Shown here in pieces: positions 33,170-43,829 of a DNA stretch of 64,000 nt. Both the position numbers and the translations under genes were made by a program. The number at the start of each line of letters is the position of its first letter. Position 1 is the stretch's first letter. The notes below the pieces were generated by a model. The model was given only the letters and a program-made list of their open reading frames with translations. It was not told the DNA's origin and did no database searches. This stretch comes from Diphasiastrum complanatum (Eukaryota; Streptophyta; Lycopodiopsida; Lycopodiales; Lycopodiaceae), in contig CM055112.1 in NCBI GenBank assembly GCA_029204225.1, positions 45,877,563 to 45,941,562 on the forward strand, given 5' to 3'.

Positions 33170-35553
33170 ATTGGAAGTTTCTCAATTGGCCACCAGCCTT
33201 CCTGAGAACTTCTTGCGAGTCCTACTCACCTCGTCGTCGTGTCATTTGTTTTCTCTCGCTCATCTTTCGCCCCAAGGCTTCAAAAACTTGGAAGCGATGC
33301 TTACTTCCGAAATTGAGAGGCCCCATGTATTCTCTTATTTTCTCCACAAAGCCCATTTCTTGCCAGTCCTCCACCATGGTCACATAACGCGACGACATAA
33401 AGGCCGTTCTATAGTATAGCCTGGCCATCATTTCATGGTCTTCTTCTATCTGGAGGGCTATATTCGGGTTGATCTTAATGGGATCCAAGCCTCAATTCTA
33501 GAAACAATCTTGCTGCATCAGAAAGGCCATAGGTCTGCAATATTCGACACTTTCTTGCACGCAAAGATCGACACTTGTTTTGTACTTTGCCTAAAGTCGA
33601 GTAAATGCAGCCTCAAATCATCCGGGGAGGTTCTCTCTGAAATTTCCGAAATGACTGGCCAGTTTACCAACTCCACTCGTGGCTTTTCTACCGACCATGG
33701 ATTTCTGCGTTTGAGTCGCATGTAGAAGGGATCCACTCGCTTCTATGCCGGTGCCTTTAGATACTCTTGGAGTCACCTGCTATCATTCAGGACTTTATTC
33801 CGCCACTCTGGTTGTGGTTGTAGCACTGCGATGATCTCGACCCTGGTGGAGTATTGGCTTTGATCTACGTCCTCTTTGCCTCCCCTCGTATTGGGAGGAT
33901 ATTTCCTCTCAAACTTTTCTGACTCTCTTGTGTCAGCCAATTTGCCTCTGGGCCTGGTAGGGGAAGTTGTCCTACGCGGTTGGAATGGCCTCGCCATATA
34001 ATCATCTAGGGCCTTGGTGCCCGTGTCTTTTTCTTTGGCTTTCTCGCTTGTCAACGGCTCAGCTGCGTCCGTATCTTGTCTGGGCGAGAACCTTCTTGTC
34101 TCTGGTTGATATGCCAAGAAGTCATCATCACCCCCATGTCGGTGTTAGTTTCTGAAAAGTTAGGGATGGAATGATCTAGAGGTGCAGGAATGACAGGTTT
34201 CGGAGGGGGTGGGTTTAACATATTATACGCTGCACCAGGGGAGTGGAGTTGTTGGAGGAACTCGTCCTGTCGGGCCTTGTATGTGTCAGTTGGACCTTTT
34301 GATGGGCCCATTATTTTGCTAGGAGGTGATGGAGAGAGGGAAGATGAAAGAATCGAGTAAGTTGGAATAAATGTTTTGGAAAAATTAAATGTAGAGTAGG
34401 AGGAGGGGTTAAAGGTGGGAAAGGGTCGGGGAAAAGTTTTGGAAGTAGCACCGGCTCTCTGACCACCCAATCTCGAGCTATCGTCTAAAGATTGGGTTTG
34501 CCTGTCCTGATTTCCTGTTCCATTATTCCCATCATCGTCCCGTGGCTTCGTTGATTGAGCGCCTGCTTGGGCATTGCACGCCATGTCCCATAGTTGGTTC
34601 ACTTGTCCAAGACTTGCTGCAGGGTCTTCGTGGTATCTTCCAGTTGCTTCTGGGACTCCAGGATGATCCTCTCTTGCTTGGCCACAATGTTTTGAAAATT
34701 TTTCTTTTCGGCCTCTCGTTCTTGGATTAGCCTTACATATTTTTCCATCCAGATGGATGAGGCTTGTGGGGCTTGGAATTGAATATCCTCGAGCTTGACT
34801 AGAGGAGCGTTGACTATCATTGCACTCGATGATTCATCTCGTACTTGGTCGATTTGGACCATTTGGTGCTTCAGTTGCTGCTGGACCTCTTCTAGAGTGG
34901 GGTCAAGTGGCCCTTGATCGTGCACGCTTGGACTTTGTTGACTCAATGGGAATTTCCCATGCCTTGTCCGCAAGCTGCAAGTGTTGTTGAAGCTTTGGCT
35001 CGTTCTGGACTTGCTGGAGGGTGATATCTGTCAAGAGATATCTGAGTATTGTTATCGGCTGCTTGTTCTTAATGCACTCATGAAGGCAGTTCGAAACAAA
35101 CGATGCCCAATCATAGAGGTTCTGGGCATGTAGTCGTGAATCTGCCATTATGTGAAACAGGGACATGGGTACCCTCTGCAACTTGGTTCTTGGTCGTTGT
35201 GTGCACTTTGTCAAGTACGCACATGCCGCTTGTAGTTGTGGGTCATTGATTGCTTCGACTCGATACCCGTCCTTGTTTTTCCACTTGGCCACGGATGGGT
35301 CAATGAATTTGAAATATGTTGTCTGCTCGATTTTTGTTAGTATTCTGGTGACAACATTGGGTCCTCTTGAGAACCCAAAAGGTTGCAAGTCGGCCAGTGC
35401 AAATGATATGTTGTAAACATAGGTGATGGCATTTATGGATGACGTCGGCTGTGTTTGGACGCAATGGGACGTGTCTGTTTGTTGGATTTTGAATGAGAAA
35501 CGTCGGTCGCGATTTGATGGAGTCGCGTCGATCGAGATTTGAGAGAGTCGCAT
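33170..35553 (-). pseudogene. Extra ORF of nested Gypsy, between integrase and 3' LTR
   Basis: About 780 codons in six frame segments, all minus strand and all in order. The first segment (35553-34903) has FGFSRGPNVVTRILTKIEQTTYF, FKFIDPSVAKWKNKDGY and LHECIKNKQPITILRYLL. The second is Gln/Glu-rich and probably coiled coil (LEEVQQQLKHQMVQIDQV, NIVAKQERIILESQKQL). Then comes a Ser/Pro/Thr-rich linker, a basic Arg/Lys/Thr segment, and a C-terminal part ending ARLYYRTAFMSSRYVTMVEDW. The start lies inside the 25-bp repeat array. No known domain is recognised; Tat/Athila-type elements do carry unrelated env-like or other ORFs here. The C-terminal motif recurs in the element at 22 kb. Confidence 0.65.
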
Positions 35554-35752
35554 CGGTCAAGATCTGAGAAAGTCACGTCGGTCGAGATCTGAGAGAGTCG
35601 CGTCGGTCGAGATCTGAGAAAAATCCATCGGTTGAGATCTGAGCGGATCCCGTTGGTTGAGATTTGAGCGGGTCCCGTCGGTTGATATTTGAGTGGATCC
35701 CATCGGTTGAGATTTGAGCTGATCCCGTCGGTTGAGATTTGACAAAATCCCA
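35505..35752. repeat. 25-bp tandem array, about ten units
   Basis: The unit is close to AGATCTGAGAGAGTCGCGTCGGTCG; units to the right drift toward AGATTTGAGCGGATCCCGTCGGTTG. Since 25 is not a multiple of three, the translated minus strand cycles through three peptide versions (such as QISTDATLSDLDRRD) without a stop. There are no spacers, so it is not a CRISPR array. Confidence 0.92.
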
Positions 35753-35849
35753 ATATGAAGGAATGGATCTGTGTGATGCAAGTGAAGAACTTCAAGTTGA
35801 AAATATGACTGTGGCCTAGAGTAGAAGTTCCTATGAAAAGAGTGTATCC

Positions 35850-36930
35850 CCAGGGGACAACCAAAACGTGTAATAATGTTTTTGTAAAGAAAACGCGTGA
35901 CTGTTTTTGCATTGGCGTCCTTCGTTGCTCGAGCCTCCACCCACTTAGTGGTGTAATCTGTGGCTATAAGGATGTAACGAGCTTGGGTATGTTTTGCTGC
36001 TGGACTAGCTGGTCCAACAAAGTCAATTCCCCACTTATGGAAGGCTTCGCCTTCTATAATGGGAGTCAGTGGTGTGAAGTCTTCTTTGGTGTTTTTCTTG
36101 GCTCGTTAATAGACATCACACGCTTTAATGACAACAAACGTGTCCTTAAACAAAGATGGCCACCACAATCCTGCTCGAAGGATAATCTTTGTTGTGGCTT
36201 CAGCAGAAAAGCGGCCACCTCCAATGCCCTCATGAGCCTGAGATATGATAGGTTGTATCTCAGATTCATAAGCACATCGGCGAATGATACCGTCAATGCC
36301 CCTTTTGTAAAGTTGTCCCACATTTAACTGAAAGGGTGATGCTTTTAGCAACAAATTTCTTTTTGCTGCTGTACTCATGCCTTCTTTGAGTCTCCTTGTT
36401 GTGAGGAACTGAGTGATCTCCTCAGCCCATAAGGGTGTAGCATCGATCTGAAAAAGGCATGCATCAGGGAGATCATCGTTGACTGGTGCCATTGCTTTTT
36501 CAGCACTTGGTAGTCTGGAAAGGTGGTCTGCCATGAAATGTTGGGTCTCTTTTCGAACGACTACGTGAAAATTAAATTCCTCTAAAATCAACAGCCATCG
36601 AGCTATACATCCCATTTTATAGGATTTATTAACGATATATAGAAGGACTTGATGGTCTGTGTAGAACGCAAAGGTCTGGCCTAATAAATAATGACTTAGT
36701 TGTTGCACAATATAGACCATCGCCAATGCTTCTCTCTCGGTGGTTGTATAGTTTCCTTCAGTAGGCACCAGTTGCCTGCTCAAGAAACGTATTGGGAAGT
36801 CTTTGCCATACTCGTCCGGTTGCGCAAGAAGACCTCCAATGGCATACTTACTTGCGTCAATATGCACATGGAACTCTTTCGTGTAATCTGGCGAGCGGAG
36901 TATGGGAGCCGTGGTGAGGGCTGTTTTCAA
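35850..36930 (-). pseudogene. Gypsy RNase H and truncated integrase (nested element)
   Basis: The frame opens in the RT connection (TAPILRSPDYTKEF) and goes through RNase H (HIDASKYAIGGLLAQP, EREALAMVYI, YTDHQVLLY), a linker (NDDLPDACLF) and the integrase zinc region (CDVY with the second Cys lost). After a frameshift it reads WGIDFVGPASP and TRFGCPLG in the core. It stops there, before the second catalytic Asp, and the 25-bp array region begins. The enzyme cannot be active. Confidence 0.87.
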
Positions 36931-36972
36931 CTCCGGATCGGGACGCTATCTGATTCGTCATATGTTGTGGAT

Positions 36973-37619
36973 TGTGAAAATTGTCAACATTTCCTTGTCT
37001 AGTTTTAGGCCAAAATTGCTAAAAATGGCACATAGTTTAGGATCTGACTTTTCACACGTGTGAAACAGGTCTAGATATTTTTAGTAAGTGTATTTTTTCA
37101 GTATGAAGAAGTGTCAAACTTCAAGACCTTCGAAATGAGTCCATTTTCATGTATTTTGGACATATATGCCAATTTTACCTATATAGGGCATATTTTAGGT
37201 AAGGAGGGTCTAGAGAGAGGAGAGAGAGTCATCTCTCTCAGCTATATATAGCAGGTAGGCCGTGGAGAAACAGGTTGGAGCAGATCCATTGTATTCATTT
37301 GCTTAATGAGAGATTTTTCTATTGGGTTCTCCTTCCATTGTTGGCATTGTGTAGTGATTGAGTTCAAGCTTTGTGTGTATGATCTTAGGTGCTTTCCAAA
37401 AGTGGTAGGCTGATGTATTATGGACTGTATAATGCTATTTTGGGCCGCACTTGATGTTTATGGAAGTTTCCATTTGTGATAAATGCTTTTTGATCAAGTT
37501 CTTTGCATTCTAGGTAGCATAGAATGTGTTGCCAATTCCTAGCTTATGTAGTTTGGAGTGCAAGCATTCAAGCCAATGATCTTGGAGTTTAGATCCACTT
37601 AGGATCTGTATTTTTCACA
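36973..37619 (+). mobile_element. Solo LTR inside the nested Gypsy
   Basis: 647 bp with ends TGTGAAAATTGTCAAC and GGATCTGTATTTTTCACA (terminal inverted repeat TGTGAAAA). It is flanked by an exact TGGAT on both sides (36968-36972 and 37620-37624). No coding capacity. Its ends resemble the LTR at 45276-45628, so it belongs to the same family. It was left by recombination between the two LTRs of a third-layer insertion. Confidence 0.88.
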
Positions 37620-37624
37620 TGGAT

Positions 37625-38205
37625 GACCAATCATCGTATACCTTGGCGGACTTGACATGGCCTGTTGAGTCAACCGTGACTTGTTTATCGTGGTTACCAA
37701 AGGTAATTTTGCTATGCTTCCAATCTTGGAAAACACCTGCCATCTGGAACCAGGGTGTACCAAGAAGGAGTTTATATGTATTGTTATCTTATGGTAAATC
37801 TAAGATGACACAATCTATTACAAATTTGACACCTGCTATGCAAACTTTTATATTTGATAAATGACCAGCAGGGTCAGTAACTCGTTGATTAGCCATGCGA
37901 AGTTTATATCGTGGTTGATCGAGGGTATGGAAGCCCCATGACTTTGCCAATGACAAAGCCATTATATTAAAGCCTGATCCGCTATCGAGGATAGCGAATA
38001 CTGCGGGATAGTCTTTATAGGACAAAGGTAGGGTGATGCTAGTCCCCTTAGCAACACCTATATTCAACAGATTCATAGGAATCTGGGGAATTTCAAGAAT
38101 CTCTTCTGTTTTCCGTTGTTCATCAGGAATAGTAGGTAGCTGAAAATTTTGATGGATATAACGTTGAAGCCCAGTGAAGGATTTTATTGCGGTATGAAAC
38201 GACAT
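37625..38205 (-). pseudogene. Gypsy aspartic protease (nested element)
   Basis: The minus strand has the retropepsin signature AILDSGSGFNIMALSLAKSWG with catalytic DSG, then a conserved segment VKFVIDCVILDLP. After a frameshift near 37789 comes LLLGTPWFQMAGVFQDWKHS, the C-terminal hydrophobic motif that follows the flap. It processes Gag-Pol. RT should follow at lower coordinates but most of it is deleted around the solo LTR. Confidence 0.85.
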
Positions 38206-38394
38206 GGTGAGTTGAGCTTGCAGGAGGTCAGAAAATACTTCAAGTCCCTATAGGGATTGCTCCTTTTCGGGGATATGAGCTGATACTAGACTTTATGTAT
38301 GTTCTTCCTCTTGCAAAAACTCATCTCAAAACTCATTGTATTGCCGTTGTTCCACTTTTGGGTCTGGGTAATCTTTTGGTAATGTGGAAGTTTT

Positions 38395-39470
38395 CAAGTG
38401 GCTTCCCTGGGGGTTAGCTGATTTTCCATGGTTTTGCTACTGTTCTTGTTGTTGGCGTTGTGCTCTAGTGAGAACTCTAACAGGTTTGGATGAGATATGA
38501 CGTGCTGGAAGAATCCTGTTAGGACAATCCTTGAAACTGTGTTTACGGACACAACCAGGACACTCCGCATGGTATTGGTTTTTAACTTTGCAGTCAGCCA
38601 TGAAATGTCCCGTTTCACCACAAATAAAGCAGCGGTTGCTCATTGGGCCTGTGGCAATAGCATAACCATCTTGGATGGCTAGCTGTGCTGGATTTTCTGG
38701 TGGTTTGAGTACTCATCTCATTTGCACGAGCATGAGTTGTCGGTTTGATAATGCTGAGAACTAACAGATGGAAGTGTTGTATCTTGATGATAGGACTGAT
38801 CGTAGGAGTTTTCAACAAGATGTGTTTGTGTAGACTCTCAAGGATTTCTATGTTTTGGTGGTCCTAGATCTGGGTGTCCTCTTGGAGGTGGTCCTAAGAG
38901 TGCCAGTTGTGGTTGAGATTCATGTCTAGGTTGTCTAGGCAACTCTTCTATATGGACTTGGTTGTTTCGTGGTTGGTAGTGCATGTGTTGGTTTTGTGAA
39001 ACAAACGGTTGTCGAGGAGGTTAAGTATGTCCTCTTGACTGGTTGTGAGGCTGGTTCCTCGGGTTATAATAGCAATAAAGAGAGGTATGCCCCATAAAGT
39101 CACAGATTTCACATTTGATCAAGGAAGTATCTGGGACTGGTTGGTATGAAGTGCACTCATTGCCAGTGTGTGCACCTCGACAGTGAGGGCACCACGTGTT
39201 CTCTCGTCTATGGTGGATTTGGCCAGTGAGTAACTAACCCGACATCGAACTCTGGATAGACTTAAGAGTATTTTGAAACTCTTTCGTGAGTTTCTCCATC
39301 TGTTGGTGGTGTTGCTGGTTAAGCAACTCCATCTGTGTTTTTCACAACTGTTCTCAAGTTTCGTCGTTTGGTCGAGCTTCTTGGACAGCACGATGTGCTC
39401 TCCGTTCACGTGGTTCATCGACATCAGAGCCCTCGTCTTCCTCTCGAATGGCGTCAGACATGGCTTGTTT
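38395..39470 (-). pseudogene. Gypsy nucleocapsid region with four zinc knuckles
   Basis: After an acidic segment (DAIREEDEGSDVDEPRE) and a Gln-rich helix (LLNQQHHQQMEKLTKEF) there are four knuckle-like motifs: CPHCRGAHTGNEC, CEICDFMGHTSLYC, CFICGETGHFMADC and CPGCVRKHSFKDC (the last with one residue less before His). Pro/Gln/Arg-rich linkers separate the second and third. Several stops and frameshifts break the frame. The knuckles would bind genomic RNA. Confidence 0.8.
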
Positions 39471-39515
39471 CAATGATGTATATTCATCATTGGAACAAAA
39501 TTCACATCTTATCTA

Positions 39516-40175
39516 TCATGGGAGTCCAACGAGGAACCAAATTATGAGCATAGACTCAATGGGTTCTTCTTGTACCTGACTTTTTAATCTTTTAAATCGT
39601 TCAATATAGTCACGTACTCTCTCGTCTTTTGTCATTTTGATGTTACTTGGCTTGACAAAAGGACTTTCTATCAAGCAAAATGGTTTGAAGCGTTTGATAA
39701 AAGCCTCCTTCAAGAGTGACCAATCACATTTATCTTCACGATCAAGGTTAAAAAACCACTCTTGTGCTCGATCGATCATGGTCATCGAAAAGAGCTGTAC
39801 CATGGCTTCCGGTGATGTCTCGCCATAGATGTCACATGCATTCTCAAAGACTTGGAGAAATCTTTGAGGATCAGTGTTAACATCGTACTTAGGTAAATCT
39901 AGCTTTGGGATACGTTTTTCAGTACGTGGAACATTATTCGCAAAAGCTCCGTTTAAGTGAGCTCGTGCATGTGAAGATTCGGCAGCATGAAAATGTGGTC
40001 GTTCATATGGAGCTTCATAACGCATGGGTTTCCATATGTCAAATGGATTGGTGGATGGCTCTTGGACTTGGGATTTCATCCGAGAATATCTGTTAAATCG
40101 AGCTTGTTTGGTAGATGGGGAGACCATCTCTGGTGGATAGTCCTCCGTAAAATTTGGATCGTGAGGGCGATCCAT
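39516..40175 (-). pseudogene. Gypsy gag (nested element)
   Basis: A 219-codon frame starts MDRPHDPNFTEDYPPE and carries the gag core (IPKLDLPKYDVNTDPQRFLQVFENACDIYG, AQEWFFNL, DWSLLKEAFIKRF, DYIERFKRLK) down to the FLVGLP motif, where a stop and frameshift occur. It is typical of plant Gypsy gag and of the usual length to this point. Confidence 0.88.
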
Positions 40176-40239
40176 AACAACTTGTAGAGTACCGTAGGAT
40201 TTGTTACGGTGTATAGGGGTGTTGGAATGCGATTGCTAC

Positions 40240-40440
40240 GGGTCCACGGTTGATGCGAGTGCAATTTGCAGTCCGTACAGTTTGCGATGGATTATGGTCC
40301 CTTGGGTTGCGACGGTTTGCGGGCAATTGTGATCCAAACGGTTTGCGAAGGATGAGCGTGGTTTGCGATGGTTTACAATCCGTACGGTACGGTAGATTAC
40401 GATGCCTATGGGTTATGATGGATGACTGTTCCTACAGGTG
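40240..40440. repeat. GGTTTGCGA-rich leader of nested Gypsy
   Basis: Between gag and the truncated 5' LTR, short degenerate copies of GGTTTGCGATGG recur about five times with GTACGGTACGG-like blocks. No primer site is visible; the LTR 3' end and primer site appear lost here. Confidence 0.6.
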
Positions 40441-41119
40441 AAAAGTATGCAAGATCTACACCACTATTTTAGTCTATTTAGTTTACTTGAGTGCTGATTC
40501 CTACCTTATTCCACAGCCAGGAAATGAATGCTAATCCACAGCTAAGCAAGAAACAAGAAAACAAGAAACTAGTTAATCCATAATGCAAGGAAATCAAGCA
40601 TGCTCATAGAAACTTCACTCAAGAACATTGCCATGAACAAGGAGCTTAGCAATTATCAAGAACTTGTGGAGGATCTTCTTTATTTGCTCAAGATAACTTG
40701 ACAATACATTCAAAGCTCCCTCACAAGAGAGGGGAGCCCTTAAATAAGCAAGAAGGCTGCCCATGTGGAGCCCAAGTGGCATTTCCACAAAATTAGAAAT
40801 TACATGTGGAATTTGCCCTTCCACTAAAGGTCACCATCAAAAGGTGGCTCACTCTAACTAATTTAAGGGGGGTCCACATTTATTTACAAGGCCTAGGAAA
40901 TATGACTAGCTCCTACATGGTCGTTCCTTCTTTGGGATACACCTTGTAGGCTCACATAGATATTTCACTGTCATCCTAGCTACTAATTTCTCGGCTCTCA
41001 TGCTCGGCTCTCAGCTTCTTCTGCTCTCCTCCTTCTGAGACCTCCTCGATCATGGGTGAGAGGTATTCTGTGTCTTCGGCTTGGCTCGGCATCTGGGGAT
41101 TCTCTAGAATCTGCTAACA
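40441..41119 (-). repeat. 5' LTR of nested Gypsy (truncated)
   Basis: Matches 32307-32986 with about 95% identity by eye and starts TGTTAGCAGATTCTAG at 41119. It ends abruptly at about 40441, lacking the part that corresponds to 31871-32306. CTATA follows at 41120-41124. Confidence 0.88.
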
Positions 41120-41124
41120 CTATA

Positions 41125-41760
41125 TGATGTGAGAGATGTAATTACTAAGTTACATCTTCGAAGGACCACACTCAAGATGTCAAATGGTGTTTCTCTTTAG
41201 AGTCACATTAACTAGTTTAAGAATCTCTTGCAATAGATGGACGCTGTCGAATTCATAGACGATTAAGACTCAATCAATGTTACTTTCAAGCCTGCCCTCT
41301 ACATATGAGAACTGGGTGATGATCATCATGACACACATAGATTTAACTCTTACCAGAATTATCACTATGTTGCTGCAAGAAGGTAATCGAAGAAGTCAAG
41401 ACACTTTGTCTACCTCTTCGTCTCATGCTCTATATGTCAACAAGGGCATGAAATGATAGAAGCAGAAAAGCTCCAAGCACTCTGCATCGAATGAGAAACA
41501 AACTCAAAGTCAAGAACAATCATCAAATTCACATTCGTCGAAGAAGAAGATGTTTTGCAGGTATTGCAAACGCAATAACCATGAGATCCAGGATTGTCAA
41601 ATTCTCAAAGCGAAGAATGCAGCCAAGCAACCTGATCAACAAGCAAATGCAGTTACAACATCTCCTGAAGTCAGAATGGACGAAGGCGCTTTCATGGTCA
41701 AAGACAAATACATGAATTCAGATGATTCGTGATTTCTGGATTCCAATCAAAGTGAGATTT
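41125..41760 (+). pseudogene. Copia gag C-terminus and zinc knuckle (outer element)
   Basis: Gag continues in frame from 31870 (VRDVITKLHLRRTTLKM) through several stops to one CCHC knuckle (FCRYCKRNNHEIQDC) at about 41549-41600, then a Gln/Ala-rich tail. The frame match with the left part supports the CTATA insertion model. Confidence 0.8.
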
Positions 41761-43829
41761 TCCAATCCTATACGCCTTAAAATACAAAGAAGTATGTTCA
41801 TCTTGGTGATGATAGTACTCACACTATCAAAGGTGAAGGTACTATAAAATTGAGATTCCAACATAATCAACTCAAACTACTGTCAAAAGTCTTGTATGTT
41901 CCTAAACTCTCTACAAATCTGTTATCAATAAGTAGAATTACAGATTTAGGTCATAGGATGGAGTTTGAGTCAGATCAATGCAGAATTATCGATAGGAGTA
42001 ATAAGATCCTTGAACTCGTCAAGAGGCATGGATACTTATACATATTGGCGCATTGTTATTGTGATTCTAGTAAACCCTTGAAAACCTCTGTTCTTGTCAA
42101 TAAATCATTACTATGGCAGCATCGCTTAGGACACTTGAATTATGCATATGTTTCGAATATGTCCAGACAATCCCTAGCGTTTGATCTCGACTATCCTTCT
42201 GGCAAAGTCGATTTCCCTGTTTGCCATAGTTGCAATCTTGGAAAGCAGACTAGGATTCCTTTTAGATCAAGTCATAGGCATGCAGCAAAATGTCTGTTAG
42301 ATGTTGTTCATATAGATATATGTGGACCTATGCAAACTCCTTCATTACTAGATGCAAAGTATTTCATTACCTTTATTGATGAATTCTCCAGAAGAATAGT
42401 TGTTTACTTCATTAAACAGAAATCAGAAGCTTTCATCAAGTTCAGACAATTCAAAGAGCATGTAGAAAATTAAACTGGTAAACGGATAAAAGCACTGAGG
42501 TCAGATAACGGGGAAGAATATATATCCACTGAATTCAAGGAGTACTGCCTTAACAATGGCATTGAGCAACAATACGTTACCTCCTATTCGCCTCAGTCAA
42601 ATGGTCTTGTTGAGAGAAAGAACAGAACCTTAGTCGAATCGACAAAGTGCATGTTATCACATGTGACACTTCCGAAGTCCTTATGGGCTGAACTTGTTTC
42701 AACATCAACCTATATTCAGAACAAATGTCCTACTAAAGGTCTCTCAGACAAAACACCATTCAAAGTTTGGACATGTACCAAACCTTCTTTAAATTCAAAT
42801 GTTTATTTCAAGAGTGCAGCAATCTTTTATCATTATCACTTTTTACGTGGATGATACATTGCTTTTCAGCAACAGTACCGATCTGATAAAAGAAGGCAAA
42901 ACAATGCTATCTTCTGCATTCGACATGACCGATTTAGGCGAAGCTCATTTTTGACTTGGTATTCAAATCCATAGAGACAAATATCGAAAGTTGATCTACA
43001 TTACTCAACAGAGGTACATCTACAATATGTTAGTCAGATATAATATGATTGATTGCAAGATAGCTCTCTCACCAATGGAACTAGGTCTCAAATTGTCAAA
43101 GGACCAGTGTCCTCAAACAATTTAAGAGAAGGACCAGATGCGTGGGTATCTTTATCATTCTATTATAGGATCTCTTATGTACACCATGATCTGTACCAGG
43201 CTAGACATAGCTTTTGCAATCAGCTCCCTAAGTCAGTATATGCCAACCTTGGTGTAACACATTGGAAGGCTCTTATCAGACTCATGAGATATCTTTGAGC
43301 TACTATGGACTTTTGCATTTGTTATGGAGTAGTCGACAACAACAAACTCAATTTACTCATTGGTTTCACAAATGCAAGTTGGGCAGGAGATGTAGACACT
43401 CGTAAATCCACTTCCGGATTTACATTCTTCCTCAACAATGGTCCAATTTCCTAGAATAGTCGCAAACAATCTTCGATAGCTCTACAGAATCAGAGTATAT
43501 CGCAGTCTCACAAGCTACAAAAGAAGCGATTTGGTTGAGCAACTTACTTTCAGATATCAGTTTGAATCAATATGCTTCGACATTATTATTTTGTGATAGT
43601 CAAAGTGTCGTTGTCTAATCAACCAACCCTAGGAATAAGCACATTGAACTAGAGTATCACTATGTCAGAAGCAAAGTTCTTGACAAAAAGGTCAGATTGT
43701 AGTACTGTCGAACACAAGATATGACAACAATTATTTCTACCAAAGCATTAAGCTTGGATGCACACAGAAAGTTCTGTGCAGAACTAAGTTTAAAGGTCAA
43801 GGCATTCATGGATTCAGATTAAAGGGGAG
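41761..43829 (+). pseudogene. Copia pol of outer element, RT partly deleted
   Basis: Visible in order are the region after protease (VLYVPKLSTNLLS), pre-integrase (LLWQHRLGHLN, CHSC), integrase (DICGPMQTPS, FIDEFSRR, a TAA for Gln, LRSDNGEEYIS, VERKNRTLVE) and the start of the INT C-terminal region. At about 42800-42835 it jumps directly to the RT active site (FYVDDTLLFSN), so the first two thirds of RT are deleted. RNase H follows (ASWAGDVDTRKSTSGF) with many stops. The polypurine tract AAAGGGGAG ends at 43829. Confidence 0.87.

Larger units (their letters stand above)
31871..41119 (-). mobile_element. Nested minus-strand Gypsy element with extra ORF
   Basis: This 9.25-kb element sits in the Copia gag between exact CTATA duplications. 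Order on the minus strand is 5' LTR (partial), leader, gag with four zinc knuckles, protease, a deletion with a solo LTR, RNase H, truncated integrase, a 25-bp tandem array, the extra ORF, a polypurine tract and the 3' LTR. The 5' LTR lacks its last 430 bases, so it has been rearranged since insertion. Mid-90s percent LTR identity by eye suggests a moderately old insertion. Confidence 0.92.

Noticed and set aside
35505-35752. CRISPR-like array
   Set aside because: The units are directly adjacent with no spacers, and the host is a plant nucleus.
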